64,000 nucleotides of DNA from Atopsyche davidsoni (Eukaryota > Arthropoda > Insecta > Trichoptera > Hydrobiosidae). Positions 23,575 through 42,200 of this stretch are shown in pieces (position 1 is the stretch's first letter; each line of letters starts with the position of its first letter). Where the stretch lies: contig JAILWY010000023.1 in the NCBI GenBank assembly GCA_022113835.1, positions 15,064,001 to 15,128,000 on the forward strand, read 5' to 3'. The notes below the pieces were generated by a model, which searched no databases, was not told where the DNA came from, and saw only the letters and a program-made list of their open reading frames with translations. The translations under genes were made by a program, and so were the position numbers.

Positions 23575-26413
23575 TTAAATCGGAGCCAGTTCATTTCTTA
23601 GATTAGTAAGTCCGATTCTACGGATTGTTTGCAATTCTGTGCAATTTGCTAACGGTACTCTTATTTCGAGACAGCGACTATCAACTTCAAGAGTATCTTC
23701 TTTGTCCTCCAAGTCTTTCTCGACTTCAGAAAGCATTGTATTCATTGAATTGTATGTGGATCTAAAATATTAAATTAAACAGTTTCAAGAAGAAAATATT
23801 TTTAATTTTGAAAAATTCCTTTTGTGATTTCCTATAGATTGGCAAAACCGTTCACAAATGAAAATTAAAATGTGGAAAAATCACAAAAATAATTTTTCAT
23901 TAAAAATATCACAATGGATTTATTTTCACAAACAACATGTCTGAAAACCAAATGAATGTTCTAGAAACTGATAACACAAATCATTGGTAATTTTATACCT
24001 CTCTGTATTTTTATCAACATAGTCAAAAACTTACTTCATGTCGTCAATTTTATTTTGAAGCATTTGCCTTGTGTATTTGATTTGCTTTGATTCTTCTTCC
24101 AATCCTACCATAACTTTATCTCTGACCAATTCCAAGCGGGGTCGGTATGTCCTTTGCTCGGCTCGAGTTTCCACAAGTTTTTCAATATTTATTTTGGCCA
24201 GAAGAGCTTCTCCGAGTCTAGCTATTTCAATAGCAGTTTTATCCATGGTATCTTTCATCTATCATTATAAATATAAACAAATTAGATTTCAAACAACAAA
24301 GGAATTTATTATATGAATTTCTTAGTGTATTATTTCCTTACTTTAATTTGTTGCCACTGCAGTTCATTTCTTGATCTTTGAGTCTCAAAAACTCTTCTTC
24401 TTAAGGCATGATCAACCACATTTCTCTGAGCTTTTATTTCATTACTAGATTTTTCACGGGCATTAAATAATACTTCTCTTAGAAATTTGGATTCTCCCAT
24501 TATCATGTTTGCAAGCTTTATAGTATCTTTAGTCAATTCTAGCCATCCATCTTCTGTTATTGTGCTGAAAGTTTTTTATTTGTATGAAATAAAAATTCTT
24601 AAAATCTCGTTGCTATGTAACATTTTTCAATTACAGTAAAACCTCGATATAACGGACCAATTGGGGGGAGGGGGTGTCTGTTAAAGCCGAAAGTCCGTTA
24701 TATAAAAATAAGTTTAAAATAAACCAAAAAACTTTTTTTGATAATACACTATGTATTTAGATATAAATAAAAAATACAAAACACAAACAAAATTCTATTT
24801 AATTGTCTTTGGACACTTGTCGTGAAGTGACGTTGCTGTTTGATATTGACGCGCTTGCTTTCGGTAATTCTACTAAAAAGGAATCAACTCTTGTTTTGCA
24901 CTTTTGAAGTAGGCTGTTTTTTTAACCAACTCTCGAAAATGACGAAAAAAAATTAAATTTTTTGCATTTAAAACGTTATTATTTTTTTTAAATTTGACCG
25001 GATTTTTTTGTCCGTTTTATTCAGTTATATCAAGGTTTTACTGTATAGCATAATCTATTTAGTTTAAAACTACATATATATATATATATGGTAAAAATTA
25101 ACTTTTCTGAAACTCTGAATGGCTCGATTTTGTATGAGATGCTGGAACAATTCTTGTGTAAATTCATCTGATCCGTATCAATTTGCAATGCCCGGTTTTT
25201 GTTTGAAATTTCAATTTCCAATCTCCTTTTTACAGTGTCAAGCTTATTTAATTTCTCCCAAGCATCACCACAAACATCTGATAAATTTTTTCTGTTTGTT
25301 TCAGCTACAAAAAGTTCCTGCAAAAATGTTTTATATAGTTGTTAATACCTACAATGTTTGAAGCATTAATTTATTTCTTGTACTTGTGTACCTTTTTTAA
25401 TTCGTTGTTGAGATAGTCCAATGTTATTTCAGAAATGCGACGACTGTCTCTATTTGATAGGCACTCTGATATGACTGATAATGGTATGTGAAGAGCGTCC
25501 ATACATTTTTCTGTGATGATTTTTTCTTGTTTTAAGGAAAATATTTCTCGATTCAAATTCTCAAGAGTATTTTGTAATTCGTTACACCACAAATCAATGT
25601 CGAAAATCCTGTTGAAGATTTGTTCAGTGCTAGTTATTTATTTTGTTGTTTTGAGTATTTAATTTGTGGCATAATAATTGACATACATTACTGACTGAAA
25701 AATATAAATGCTTGCTAATACCAAACCTAGTTCAATTTCAAAAGAGATTTCAGAAAATATATATTTATAAGGAGTTTCAATTTTAGTATATATATTTTTT
25801 TTACAGTGACAATTCTCTTATTATGTCTTGTTTATACTACATATATCACTTTGACATTTTTAAAAAAATTATTTTTTATTAATATATTTCTAGAACAAAT
25901 AACGCATTGAAAGTTTTTCTTTTTATAGTTTTTGTGTAAGCATAATAGAACGTGAGTCAGAAGTTAGTTTAGTGGTGTAAGATTTGTATTACCAAAGCTT
26001 ATAGTTGATTCTAAATATTTTGTGATAATATTAAATAGTCCGTCCATAGTCTGAATTTATTGGATAAACTTCTATTGTAGCTTATTGATGAAACAATAGT
26101 ACACATCTACTTTTTTTACAAACTTAACAACCTGCATAGTTCATGGATATCACAATGATATGCACAAAATGTATTGCTTAAAAATATATGCATTCCAATA
26201 TTACCTATCCCTAAATCTCTGATTATTTTTATAAGTACTCCATTTAGTTGTAATGGTGGTTTCATTTCGTATTTGCTGGGACAAATTCCTCAAATCAAAA
26301 GCATCGTAGCGACTAGAGCGTGCTGCATCTCTCAGTTTCGTAAGACTCAGATGCCAATCTGGCATACTGCGATGGGGCACTCTCTTCTCAAACACTTCCA
26401 AAGAAGTATTCAT
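23575..26413 (-). CDS. Tektin, TEKT2-like
   Basis: Six exons (26413-26205, 25608-25392, 25317-25103, 24564-24342, 24258-24035, 23761-23575) sum to 424 aa; TEKT2 is about 430. It starts MNTSLEVFEKRV and then has MPDWH, RNETTITTKW and IPLSVISECLSNRDSRR, which best match TEKT2 (DWHTNS, RNETNNQTIW, ECLTLRESRR). Almost the whole protein is coiled coil. The tektin signature RPNVELCRD is altered to RPRLELVRD. Tektins are filaments inside doublet microtubules, so expression in sperm or ciliated sensory neurons is expected. The exon 3 donor is weak (GAAAA|GTTAAT), but the junction restores TITEDGW. The ATG sits 2 nt after a splice-acceptor-like TTTTTCAG, so a 5' UTR intron is likely. Intron 3 contains a pogo-like miniature element. 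Confidence 0.9.
24634..25043 (-). mobile_element. pogo/Tigger-like miniature element, uninterrupted copy, in tektin intron 3
   Basis: 410 bp with terminal inverted repeats starting CAGTAAAACCTCGATATAAC and TA on both sides (24632-24633, 25044-25045). It is in opposite orientation to, and co-linear with, the copy at 18147-18859 except for the SINE there. It is non-coding and lies wholly within the intron, so splicing should remove it. Confidence 0.92.
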
Positions 26414-27899
26414 GGCTGAAAAATAATTATGCAATTTTTACTATAAAATACAGGAGACAAAAACTTAACACATAACGTGATAATATTGATGCAAATATAA
26501 GTTACTGATTAATAAGTTTTTTTAGTATAGGTATACTAACAATAGTAATTTTTTAAAATAGTATGTACGGTTATGGATAAAGAATTTGGGATATCATCAA
26601 ATTATTTTTCAAGAGTGAAATTTATATGTAAAAATGGTTGCTAAAACAAATTTGTTACGGTTACAAATTTAATCTAATCATTAGAATGTGTTTACTATAA
26701 TCTGATTTTATAAATCTGCTCAGTAATATAAATATATATTTACGAAAATTATATAACATTGTGCTCATGGTGAATAGTAAGTAATTCAAGAATGAGGTCA
26801 AACTAAAGTAGGTCATATTTTTAGTTTATTTCTATAAATTTTTTATACAATATAATATATTTTTCATTTTATAATTTACATAAATTAAAAATAGTTATTT
26901 TTAATTTATCTAATATAAGCTTAATGTTATTAGATCTAATTTTATTATGATCATATTTTTTATACATACCTTTGTGTACAAGTTTATTGTACGATGTTTT
27001 AAATAAAACAAATTAATGAAAGTATTTGTAATTTGTTTATTTTAATAGCTTTATATTTGTTATTAAATATATACACGGGCTGAATTTTCGATATCTTTCC
27101 TTGCCAAAATCTAATTTGGTATTTCAGTAATAAGTATTGTTTGATCAATATAAATTTATACCAACAATGGTGTTATGTTTTAAAAAAATAGTGTTATTCC
27201 AACTTGGTTTTATTTGATGCTACCGATTTAATATAAACATGTTAAAATAACACTAAACATCTTTTTATTAAAAAAATTGAATTGAATTCCAATAAAAATA
27301 TTATATACCAAATAATATGTGTGGGTATAAATAATTTTTTTTCGATAAAGGTAATCATGGTTTTTAATATATAAATAAATCAAATGCTACAAATATTGAG
27401 TTAACACAATAAAACGTAAGCTACTCTTAAAAAGCCAATTGGCTTTTGTGACACTTCTTGTTTCTTTTGATCTTATAAGATTTGCATTTACGAGAAAGAC
27501 GTACACCCAAATTACGAGACTTAATTATTTTAATTAATTAAATTAAGTTTAACGTGTTTCCTTTCAACATCTAATATATTATAAGCTCAATGATTATTAC
27601 CTAATTCAATAAATAACTTATTTGGTGGGGTGAAGAAATAAAAAAAATATTTTAAGCGTTTAAAAAATATTAGTACTAAATGCAGCATTCATTTTTTGAA
27701 TAGTTTTTTTATAAATCAAAGCTGGCTCGGTTGCTTCATTTTTGTTTTTATTTTTCAGTTGACAGCCACGGAGCATTGACAGCTTCTCCGCTTGTCTGTC
27801 TGCGGCCATTTTGGGTTTCTAGTTTGCTTCTTTCGCTGTTTTCGGAAGAAAATAGCGTTTTAATAATATTCGTGATAATTTTTGTAGCATAAAAATACA
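26414..27899. promoter_or_regulatory. Divergent spacer, tektin / DDX5
   Basis: About 1.5 kb, strongly AT-rich. The last 150 bp (27750-27899) are GC-richer and are probably the DDX5 promoter and 5' UTR. No gene seen. Confidence 0.45.
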
Positions 27900-33625
<5,726 letters not shown>

Positions 33626-34749
33626 TAATACTGAATGTAGGAATGCGAACATCTTATCAACTGTGTAGGATTTAATTGCAGTTTTACATTTCTTGTTAGA
33701 GTTCCGTAGGTATTTTCTTAATTTGAGTGAAGGTTATCCAATCAGGTAATAATTTCAGTGACATTATTTATTTACAATTGAATGTTTCGATTAATCTCGA
33801 GTAAAAATCTTCTTTACCTGTCATAATTCAAGGTTTCCAGGTAATTAGCAGCACACTGAGTGATATTTCTCAGCTGTTGAAATTTAGATGAACTCTGAAT
33901 CTGCTTTCGTTTAAAATGAAACTGATTCTGTTTTATAATAATATATCATTATTTAATTTAGTTACGTATATAATTTAATTTTGATAGTGTGAAACTGATA
34001 TGTTCTATTTCCAGTACAAAAGTGATATGGTGTATTCAAAAGTTATTGAGAATGAAAGAACTTTAGTACTTTGCATCCTTAGTGCATTGAATTCATTGAA
34101 ATACACCCATTTGATTTATAATAATCTTAAATGTTCACACCTGAACCCTGTGATTATTTTTTGGATCTTAAGGTTTTTTTTATCAGGGTAAATGATTGTT
34201 TGAGATCTAATAGTTTTGTAAAATGAAATATAAAAAAATAAACAAATTATAAAAAATTTAAGAAATGTTTTTCTTATTTTCGTGATTTGAAATAATTTCT
34301 TATCATTGACAACCTTTTATGTTTTGAGCTGTACTTTGGTTGAAATTTGTTACAAGAGCATTTTGCAGTAGCCCATTTACTTTTCACCATCCCAGTCTTA
34401 TTTACATGCGTCTCCTTCTTACACACATAAAGTGTCGTAAAGAATAGCACAGAAAAGTTTGTTTTTGTTGATTATGAACATTTTCATAATTTTTTCACAA
34501 CCATTTTCATACCTAGTGTAAAAAAAGAATATTATTTGTTATAGTGGCTTCTTTTATTAACAAGAAATTACAATATCTACACTGTGATAACTGCTACCAA
34601 GTAGAAGCAACATTATCATAGTTTTAATCCACAGAGTGACTGCTGGATCCATTAAAATAATATTCACGAAAGCTCAGATAAATAATAGAATTTAAAATTT
34701 ATCGCTGATCACTGTATGGTGACTTCCGTAATTTCCTAATTGGATATTT
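33626..34749. other. Convergent 3' region, DDX5 / ATP synthase d
   Basis: About 1.1 kb of AT-rich sequence, probably two 3' UTRs; AATAAA-like signals occur at about 34237. The 63-codon frame at 34000-34191 shows no family resemblance. Confidence 0.45.
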
Positions 34750-35978
34750 CTAGTGGTGTCCAGCAGCAGGCTTGTCAGGGTCGACATAATCCAATTGCTC
34801 TTCGGGATTATGGGGCCAGTATGTCGGGCGGTTAATCGGGTCAAGTGCGATATCAGGATGAGCATCACGGAAGTCTTCCATTGTCATCTCACCATAAGCC
34901 AGAAGTGATTTCAGCTGAGCAATTTCTTTTTCATACCTGTGAGTTAGATAAATACGAATATTGATAATAATATATATTAACAGATTTATTCTCACCCTGC
35001 CTCATACTCTAACATATAATTGTGGAATAACATTAGTCAAAATGGAAATTTATTTGTTTTACTGAAAATATGAGATCAATAATCACTAGTCAAAATGCAT
35101 ATTTATGCTTTAAATGAATTTGAGTGATGTTTAAATGAGTTATGTTTTAAATGTGTATGATCGATTAATGTTGTCTGACAATATTTTATTTCACTACGCT
35201 TCTTGTTATTTCCTTGGATTATGTACTCTGTCAAAAATTAGTGTAATAGGTGACAGTGACTAGCAGTCTATATAATTAATAAGTTAAAATTAAATACAGT
35301 TGAAAATTAATATATATATAAGCATGAACATCTGCAATGGTAATAGAAATCAAGAAAGGATAATAATATTAAATGTTAGATCGCTTGTTTTAAAAAACCT
35401 AGAGAAAATTAATTAATTACCTCACAAATTTCAAGTGTTATTTTTCAAAATTTAGCTGAAACTTTGGTGAATTTTTTTATTATTTCAAATTATGGTTTCA
35501 TAACCTACATTATGAATGAAAAATGGAGTTGATTTACGTCAAGATGTGGGTACTCACTGAGAGATGTGAGCTTCAGATGCATCCTTAAATTTGGTAATTG
35601 CTGCAGTGACTTCCTTGGCCTGGGCTTCAACCAGAGGAGTGACGTTATCGGCGGGGAAAGGAATCTTGAGGGAATCATATTGTTTCTGGAAATTATCGAC
35701 CATTCCAGGGATGGGCACAACCTTTTTGTAATAAGCCCAATCGATCTTTGGTGCTTCTGGAGGATTAGCTAGAACACTGAAAAACATGTCATGTAAAAGG
35801 CAAATAAGTAAAAAATAAATATATTATATAATCGACATGACAAAAAATCTGTAACATACCGTCTCAGATAGCCATCCGATTTCGCTTTGAATACGGCGAG
35901 ATTGGGCTTCTGTGTGGGATGGACACGCTCGGCAAGTGCCCCCCAATTTACAGAGCTTTGTGCAATTCTTTTGGCCAT
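34750..35978 (-). CDS. ATPsynD: Mitochondrial ATP synthase subunit d
   Basis: Three exons (35978-35860, 35776-35558, 34936-34750) give 174 aa, the normal length. The protein starts MAKRIAQSSVNWGALAERV, continues KSDGYLRRVLANPPEAPKIDW and PFPADNVTPLVEAQ, and ends YVDPDKPAAGHH. This is a peripheral-stalk subunit of F1Fo ATP synthase, bracing the F1 head against Fo on the matrix side of the inner membrane. It is all-helical in the middle with no membrane segment, as in the family. No separate cleavable presequence is obvious. Confidence 0.95.
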
Positions 35979-36658
35979 TTTCGTTTTAGTTTATTTCCTC
36001 CAAAGCACTCTTCGGGAAAATGGACAGGAGAGCAGACAGCAGATGCAGTGCTGCCAGGTCTAAAAATTTATAATTCATAAAGTACTGTCGACATTTAATT
36101 TTATTGTGAAGGCTGGCAGCACTGACAAGATATCGTACTTAGGTGATGGTCATTATCAAATCATTTCTAAAACCGATTTGTTATTATAAATGATTTAAAC
36201 GATCGATTTAAATTTATACATATTATTATTTTTCATTTAAGGTTATGGAAAAATGATCGTAAAAAAATTGTTATATTTTAAGGTTTGAAAAGTTATTTTA
36301 ATCAATTAATAAAAAAAAAAACAAAAATAATTTGTCAGAAGTAGGTCTTGAATCCACCTCAGAGAAAACCAGAAGCACTCAAACCTAATTTTAGCATTTT
36401 TGTGCTATTTTTTAATTCAAAACCTTATACATTACACCCACGGTGATATATTTTACATGATGAATAATATATAATTAATAATCTAGGTAATTTATTAGAC
36501 TCGTCTATATTCAACGAAAAAAACTGCTTGCTTTGATTTTGAACCCACCGTACGTCACTGCTGTATACTCGTCCATTGAAACGAGCCACAATTGTACAAA
36601 ACAAAGTGCTTTATTTTATTTACCATCAACCACAGCATTTCAATATATGGTGAGAATA
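35979..36658. other. Intergenic with tRNA-like fragments, upstream of ATP synthase d
   Basis: The first 80 bp probably include the ATPsynD promoter. On the plus strand at 36349 there is GGTCTTGAATCCACC, and at about 36530-36545 GATTTTGAACCCACC; both resemble B-box sequences of decayed tRNA-derived SINEs. No complete element or gene. Confidence 0.35.
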
Positions 36659-36660
36659 TA

Positions 36661-37943
36661 CATAGGCTGCTATTTAAGTATCTAGAACTGGCCACTACAT
36701 AAATAATATTTAAAAAGTAATTATTACATTTGAAAATGTAAATCTTTGGCTGTAGAATGAGTTTATTTCAATGAGTCAATAAATTGTTTTCATTGTGTGG
36801 CGCGATTTTAAAAATTGCGTGCCATTATCACAATGGATTTAACTCGAGAAAATTTTTGTGCGATGATTTATTATGATTTTCAACGTGGTCTAACTCAACA
36901 GCAGTGCATCGATCAACTCAGTTCGACTTTTGGGGATCAAGCACCATCGAAGACCACTGTGTATCACTGGTTTAGTGAGCTTAGTCATGGACGTCGTATG
37001 CTCACGGACAAAATTAAAGATGGTCAGCCTAAGTCAGTTGTTGTGCCACGAAACATAGACGTAGTGCGTGAACTAATAATGCAAGATCGTCATGTTACAT
37101 ATGGAGAGATAGAGGCGTCCTTGGGCATTAGTATGACAAGTATACATAAGATATTACATAAACACTTGGCTGCAAAAAAAATTTGTTCGCGTTGGATACA
37201 ACTTGACATAAGATCAAAAACAGGCTCGTGTCGATTGGTGCAAAAATATGATAAAGAAATACAATCGTGGTGCATCAAAAGGTGTTTACAATATCTACAC
37301 AGGTGATGAACCTTGGATTTATGCATATGACCCCGAAACTAAGCAACAATCAACAGTATGGGTGTTCCAACATGAGCCGAACCCAACAAAAGTTGTTCGT
37401 GCGAAAAGCACTTTGAAGCAAATGGTCGCCTGTTTTTTTGGTATAGATGGACACGTGGCTACTGTACCACTAGAAAATCGTAAATCTGTTAATTCGACGT
37501 GGTACACGACCATTTGTTTGCCAGAAGTCTTTGCAGAAATTAAGAAGAACAATCTAACGCAGAATCATTCTCCATCACGACAATGCAAGCTGTCACACTT
37601 CAGGTGAAACGACCCGATATTTGGAGGATGAAACGGTGGAATTAACGGGTCATCCGCCATATAGCCCTGATTTGGCACCCAACTACTTCTTTTTATTTCC
37701 AACCGTGAAGAATAAATTATGTGGTCAACGATTTACAACCCGAGAAGAAGCCGTTGAGGCATTAAAAAATCATGTTTTGGAGATACCGCCTTCCAATTGT
37801 AAAAAGTGCTATGAAAACTGGTTTCACCGAATACAAAAGTGCATCGATCATCACGGTGAATATTTTGAAAAGCAATAAAACCATATTTAATAGTCAATGA
37901 TAGTTATTTTATTTTATTCCGGATATATAAATAGCAGCCCTCG
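36661..37943 (+). mobile_element. mariner element, full length but dead
   Basis: 1283 bp between TA target duplications (36659-36660 and 37944-37945), the canonical mariner length. Inverted ends: CATAGGCTGCTATTTAAGTA on the left and the complement of CGAGGGCTGCTATTTATATA on the right. The transposase it carries is broken, as described separately. It sits between ATPsynD and the GPCR gene, touching neither. Confidence 0.95.
36833..37878 (+). pseudogene. mariner transposase pseudogene (D,D34D type)
   Basis: Starts MDLTRENFCAMIYYDF with a helix-turn-helix domain (SKTTVYHWFSEL, VTYGEIEASLGISMTSIHKI). The reading frame shifts near 37205-37220 and again near 37553-37567, so three frames cover the gene. 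GDEPW holds the first catalytic Asp; HHDNAS, in the third frame, holds the second. At the third catalytic position, 34 residues further on, the expected Asp is Tyr (LAPNYFFLF, codon TAC at 37684). The tail ends GEYFEKQ as in active relatives. It cannot make an active protein, and the active-site change shows decay beyond the frameshifts. Confidence 0.95.
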
Positions 37944-37945
37944 TA

Positions 37946-39249
37946 TCTTCAAAGTTATGTAAAATAATTATTGCATGTTACTTTAGGTATCACAAATAAC
38001 TGGTGGTTTATATCTCAAGGCATGTACTTATATCTATAGAGTGATTGAAAATGCCCTTATATGAAAAAAAAATGAAATGCTACTTTGTGCTCTGCAAAGT
38101 GCGGAGAGAAAAGTTTCATCACTTACGTTTATAGGTCTTGTGTATGGAAATATACATTTAGTTACACTGTCATAAATTTGACCCACCTTAAAATATTTAT
38201 TATAACATTTCTTGCATACTTTGGCTTTGGTTTAAAATGGTTTTTTTTTGTCTTAAAAATAAACAATAATAATTATAAAAAATATTTATTCAATGTTTTT
38301 ATGTACATTTTATATTTCCATTTATATTAGTTAAAAAGATTAAATAGAACATATTATATCTACTACACTTATCTTATATTCTTTGGTTTGCAAACTGAAC
38401 TGTAATTATATATTTATATATATATATAATTCATATGATCTATAATATGAATTTCAACTTGATGATTGTTTATCTTGTAGTCTCTTTCTATCACATCATA
38501 TATTTCGACTCCCGGGATTATTCTGCCATAATCGAGTAATTCTGGCAAGTCAGTACAATAAAATAATTAACATATATGGCATAGGCTCCAAAGCCTTTTC
38601 AGGCTACCACCAAATTTGCAAAACATAAAAATACCCCACAGGAGTACAAAAATATACCAAATTTTTCTAATTGAGTGTATTTTTGTACAGATCAATAAGA
38701 AAGTGATTTTTATGTATATTATTTATATTTTGGAATGAAATAAAATAAATATATTTGCTATTGTAATCATAACCTATCTAAACACATATTTACACTTCTA
38801 TTTTCTCATTAACATCTATTTCTGTCAGACATAGCTCATTTTCAAATAATTAAATAATTGAAATAGAAAGTTAATGAAAAGTTGATTGTGTAAGACCATA
38901 AGATAAATTAAAATGCAGAATCTAATTGTTAAATGATTATCCAATCTCTTGAAAGAATATGATGTTAGTAAATCCACTCTGGTCTTGTGACATAGGAGCC
39001 TTGCATTTTATTCAATAAACCGGGTTCTGCCAGTAACCCGAAGAATTATTTGAAATATCTGATATCAATTTAATATTTTAAGTAAATACTTGTCTCTTAT
39101 GAATTATAAAATAAAATAATATTATTTTATTAAAAATAATATTGCTTTCAATACTTATTTTATATTTCTATAAACTAAATGGTTGGTTGTCTTTCATTAT
39201 AAAATAATGGATTTCTAGGAACTGAGAGATTACATTGTGCACTGTATTA
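37946..39249. other. Intergenic, GPCR 3' side
   Basis: AT-rich, with the GPCR 3' UTR presumably at its right end. The 81-codon frame at 38085-38330 is low-complexity and unconvincing. Nothing else seen. Confidence 0.4.
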
Positions 39250-42200
39250 TTATATTGTATTATTTGATTTCACAGGTGATTTTCTTTCTAAATGAGAGTT
39301 CAATGAGTTATTTGTAGATTGCTGGCAAAAAGTTCGACTGCCTAATGTGCCTCTTCGGTTAATAGGCTTAGTTCGAAAAAGATTGAACAGTTTTTTGTAC
39401 GCTGAACGATATTGACGATTCGTAGCTGCGTATATTAATGGGTTTACAACACTCGAGGCCCATTCCATTATAGAAGCTATGACATGAAGAGACGGGTAAC
39501 GGATGTCATCATCAGCAACATTCATGATCATCAATGGAAGGAAGCACACCAGAAAACAAAGGAAGATGCTCAACATCAACGTTGTCAATCTTCTATCTTC
39601 CCTTTCTCTTGCTGTGTTTCCAGACTCTTTTACACTCAATTGACTGAAATAAATTAAATTTCAAATTAAAAGTTATACAATTTTAATATTTAAATATATA
39701 TACCATAACTATTACTCATTTAAGTATTAACACGTTCATATTTTAGATTTTTGCATATATATATATATATATATATCTTGTTTTTTCGAAGTTATATACA
39801 AAACTAAACCTATTTCTGTATAATAAGTGGTAAGATCAATAATAATGTAGATGTGTATATTTAAAGTTTTTTTTTTATGATCTTTTAGATTTTGAATAAT
39901 AGCAGAAAAATGATTAAAATATATGTGAGAAGTTTGAAGACCACATTCTCACGTTAAATATTTAGTCATAATATTTATCTCAATTCATACCTATGAGCTT
40001 CCAGCTTCTGTTTGGACTGTCTTACTTTCCAGTATATACAGGAATAAGAAATTATAATTACGAAGCATGGTAAAGCAAATCCAAAAAGAAATAGAAATTT
40101 TTTTGGAGAATGTCCGTTCTTCTTGAGGATTGTGCAAGAAAAGGTAGCTGGATCTAGGCCCAATTGACCCCAAACCCCTAGTAAAGGCGGAATCTGCAAA
40201 CAATACAAATAATACCTGAGCAATTATATTTATTTATTAAAATTATAAAATTAATTGCAATTAACGTATTTAAAAATTATTGCTACTATTAAACTTTTAT
40301 CTCACCAGCAATCCAAAGGCAATGGCCCAAATGAATATTAATTGAATCCATATATTTCTTGTAGAGTAGATAATACTATAAAGATCATAGTATGCAATCA
40401 GGACATATCTAAAATCAAAGCAAACCCTTACTATTTGTTTTTAAAATTTATGCTTAACAAAATTACTTGGAACAGCATGATCAGTACTTAGCTTTATTGG
40501 AATATCAAAAATGAAAAAAAATCTTTACAGTCTCAAAGAAATTATCTATAATCGTATAAATATATATAATATTAAAATAACTATTATTGTGTCATGAAAT
40601 CATCAATGATTTAGGATCAAGTGTGTAGAGATAAATCAGTAAGTATTTTAAAAAAAAATGTACAGAGAACCTGAGAATCCTGATACAGTACACATAGTCG
40701 GTGACAGGGGACAAAATTTGTAGTTTGGGTCAGGTTAGGCTAGGTTACCTGCTAGTAGTGTGAAGTAGATTTAAAACCTAAGCATGGAGTGCTATGTATT
40801 AATTCTCAAATAAACCTGATAAATTACATTAGTATTTTAAAAAACACTAAGATTTCTAAATTGCACGTTGATTGAAAGATTTTTAATTTGTGAAAATATA
40901 TTTTAGAACATGGTTTGCTATATTACATATATGGACTGCATGCCTTGAATACCTACAGAAATTTGCCTTGCAAAGAGACCCTGTATTCATGCTTTGAGTG
41001 ACTTCCCTAGAACCAATTAAAGTATCCTGCTTCTAAATTACTGTTTTAATTAAACATCATCAGAATGGCTCGTTGCCCTTTTGAAACACATCCTCATTGT
41101 ACGCCTGTCACTCTAATTGATGTTAACTATATGCATATTTTTTCTTGTAAAATAATATAAATAAAGCCATTTAGATTGATACTGATTAAGAACATTTTTT
41201 TAAACCTGTATAGGTAAAATCGTACTTCCTGTGAGATGGTCTTCACAAACCAATAATAAAAGCCATTTAGTATTAGTACTTTTTTTACTGTCTATGTTTT
41301 ATGTTTTAATTTGGATTATTATTATATCTTATTGTTAATTGACTGCGAAATATAAATACAATGCAAAGAGTTAATTACCGATTTAATGTTATGGCAACCA
41401 TAGATAAAAGCGAAACGGCTACGTTTCCGTAAAATATGACTGGGAATAACTGGCAGAGCGCGCTGCCAAAAGCCCACTCCTCGTGAAGGTAGCGGGAGGC
41501 TGTGAGAGGCAGGTTGAGGGAGCAGAACAGCAAGTCCGACACGCACAGGGACAGCACGAAGGTCGTGGTGGCGTGGCCGCGCAGCTTCGGGCAAGCCAGC
41601 AGTGCCACCGTAGTCACGAGGTTCCCTGGAAATAATAACTAATTAATTCAACTGATCAAACCAGTGGACTCTGGCCCTCTGAGTCCGGCCATACTACTCA
41701 AGAACGCCAAATGATGTAATAGTGCAATACTAAACTCAAATTAAATACGTAAAACTACCAAAAATTACCGCAACCTGTGATTGCTCAGTTACAGTACTTG
41801 TTTTGACTTCACTTAGTTATAATATGTTACAATTGATAAGAGCATAGTTTATTTAAGTATATCTGATCTTCTTCCGAAGAGGTGTTTAAATTTTACCACC
41901 TTGATACCTTGATCTTCAGCAGGACCGTCATGCAAGCTCACATTCTTTTAGCTTTGTCTTGGTAAAAGTCCACCCTATTACGAATTGTATTAGCAAGATA
42001 CATGTATATACTATTATATATTTTACTTGATATGAATCAAAATAAGTTTGCATTACAATTGAAGGTACGGCACGCCGTTTCGATGGAACGTATCCATTGC
42101 ATAGTGCAATCACAGCAGATAGTAAGATGGTATACATGATATAATGAAATAACAAAACCTTCCATGGAAAACTATCAACATTATTTTAAAAAAATACGTT

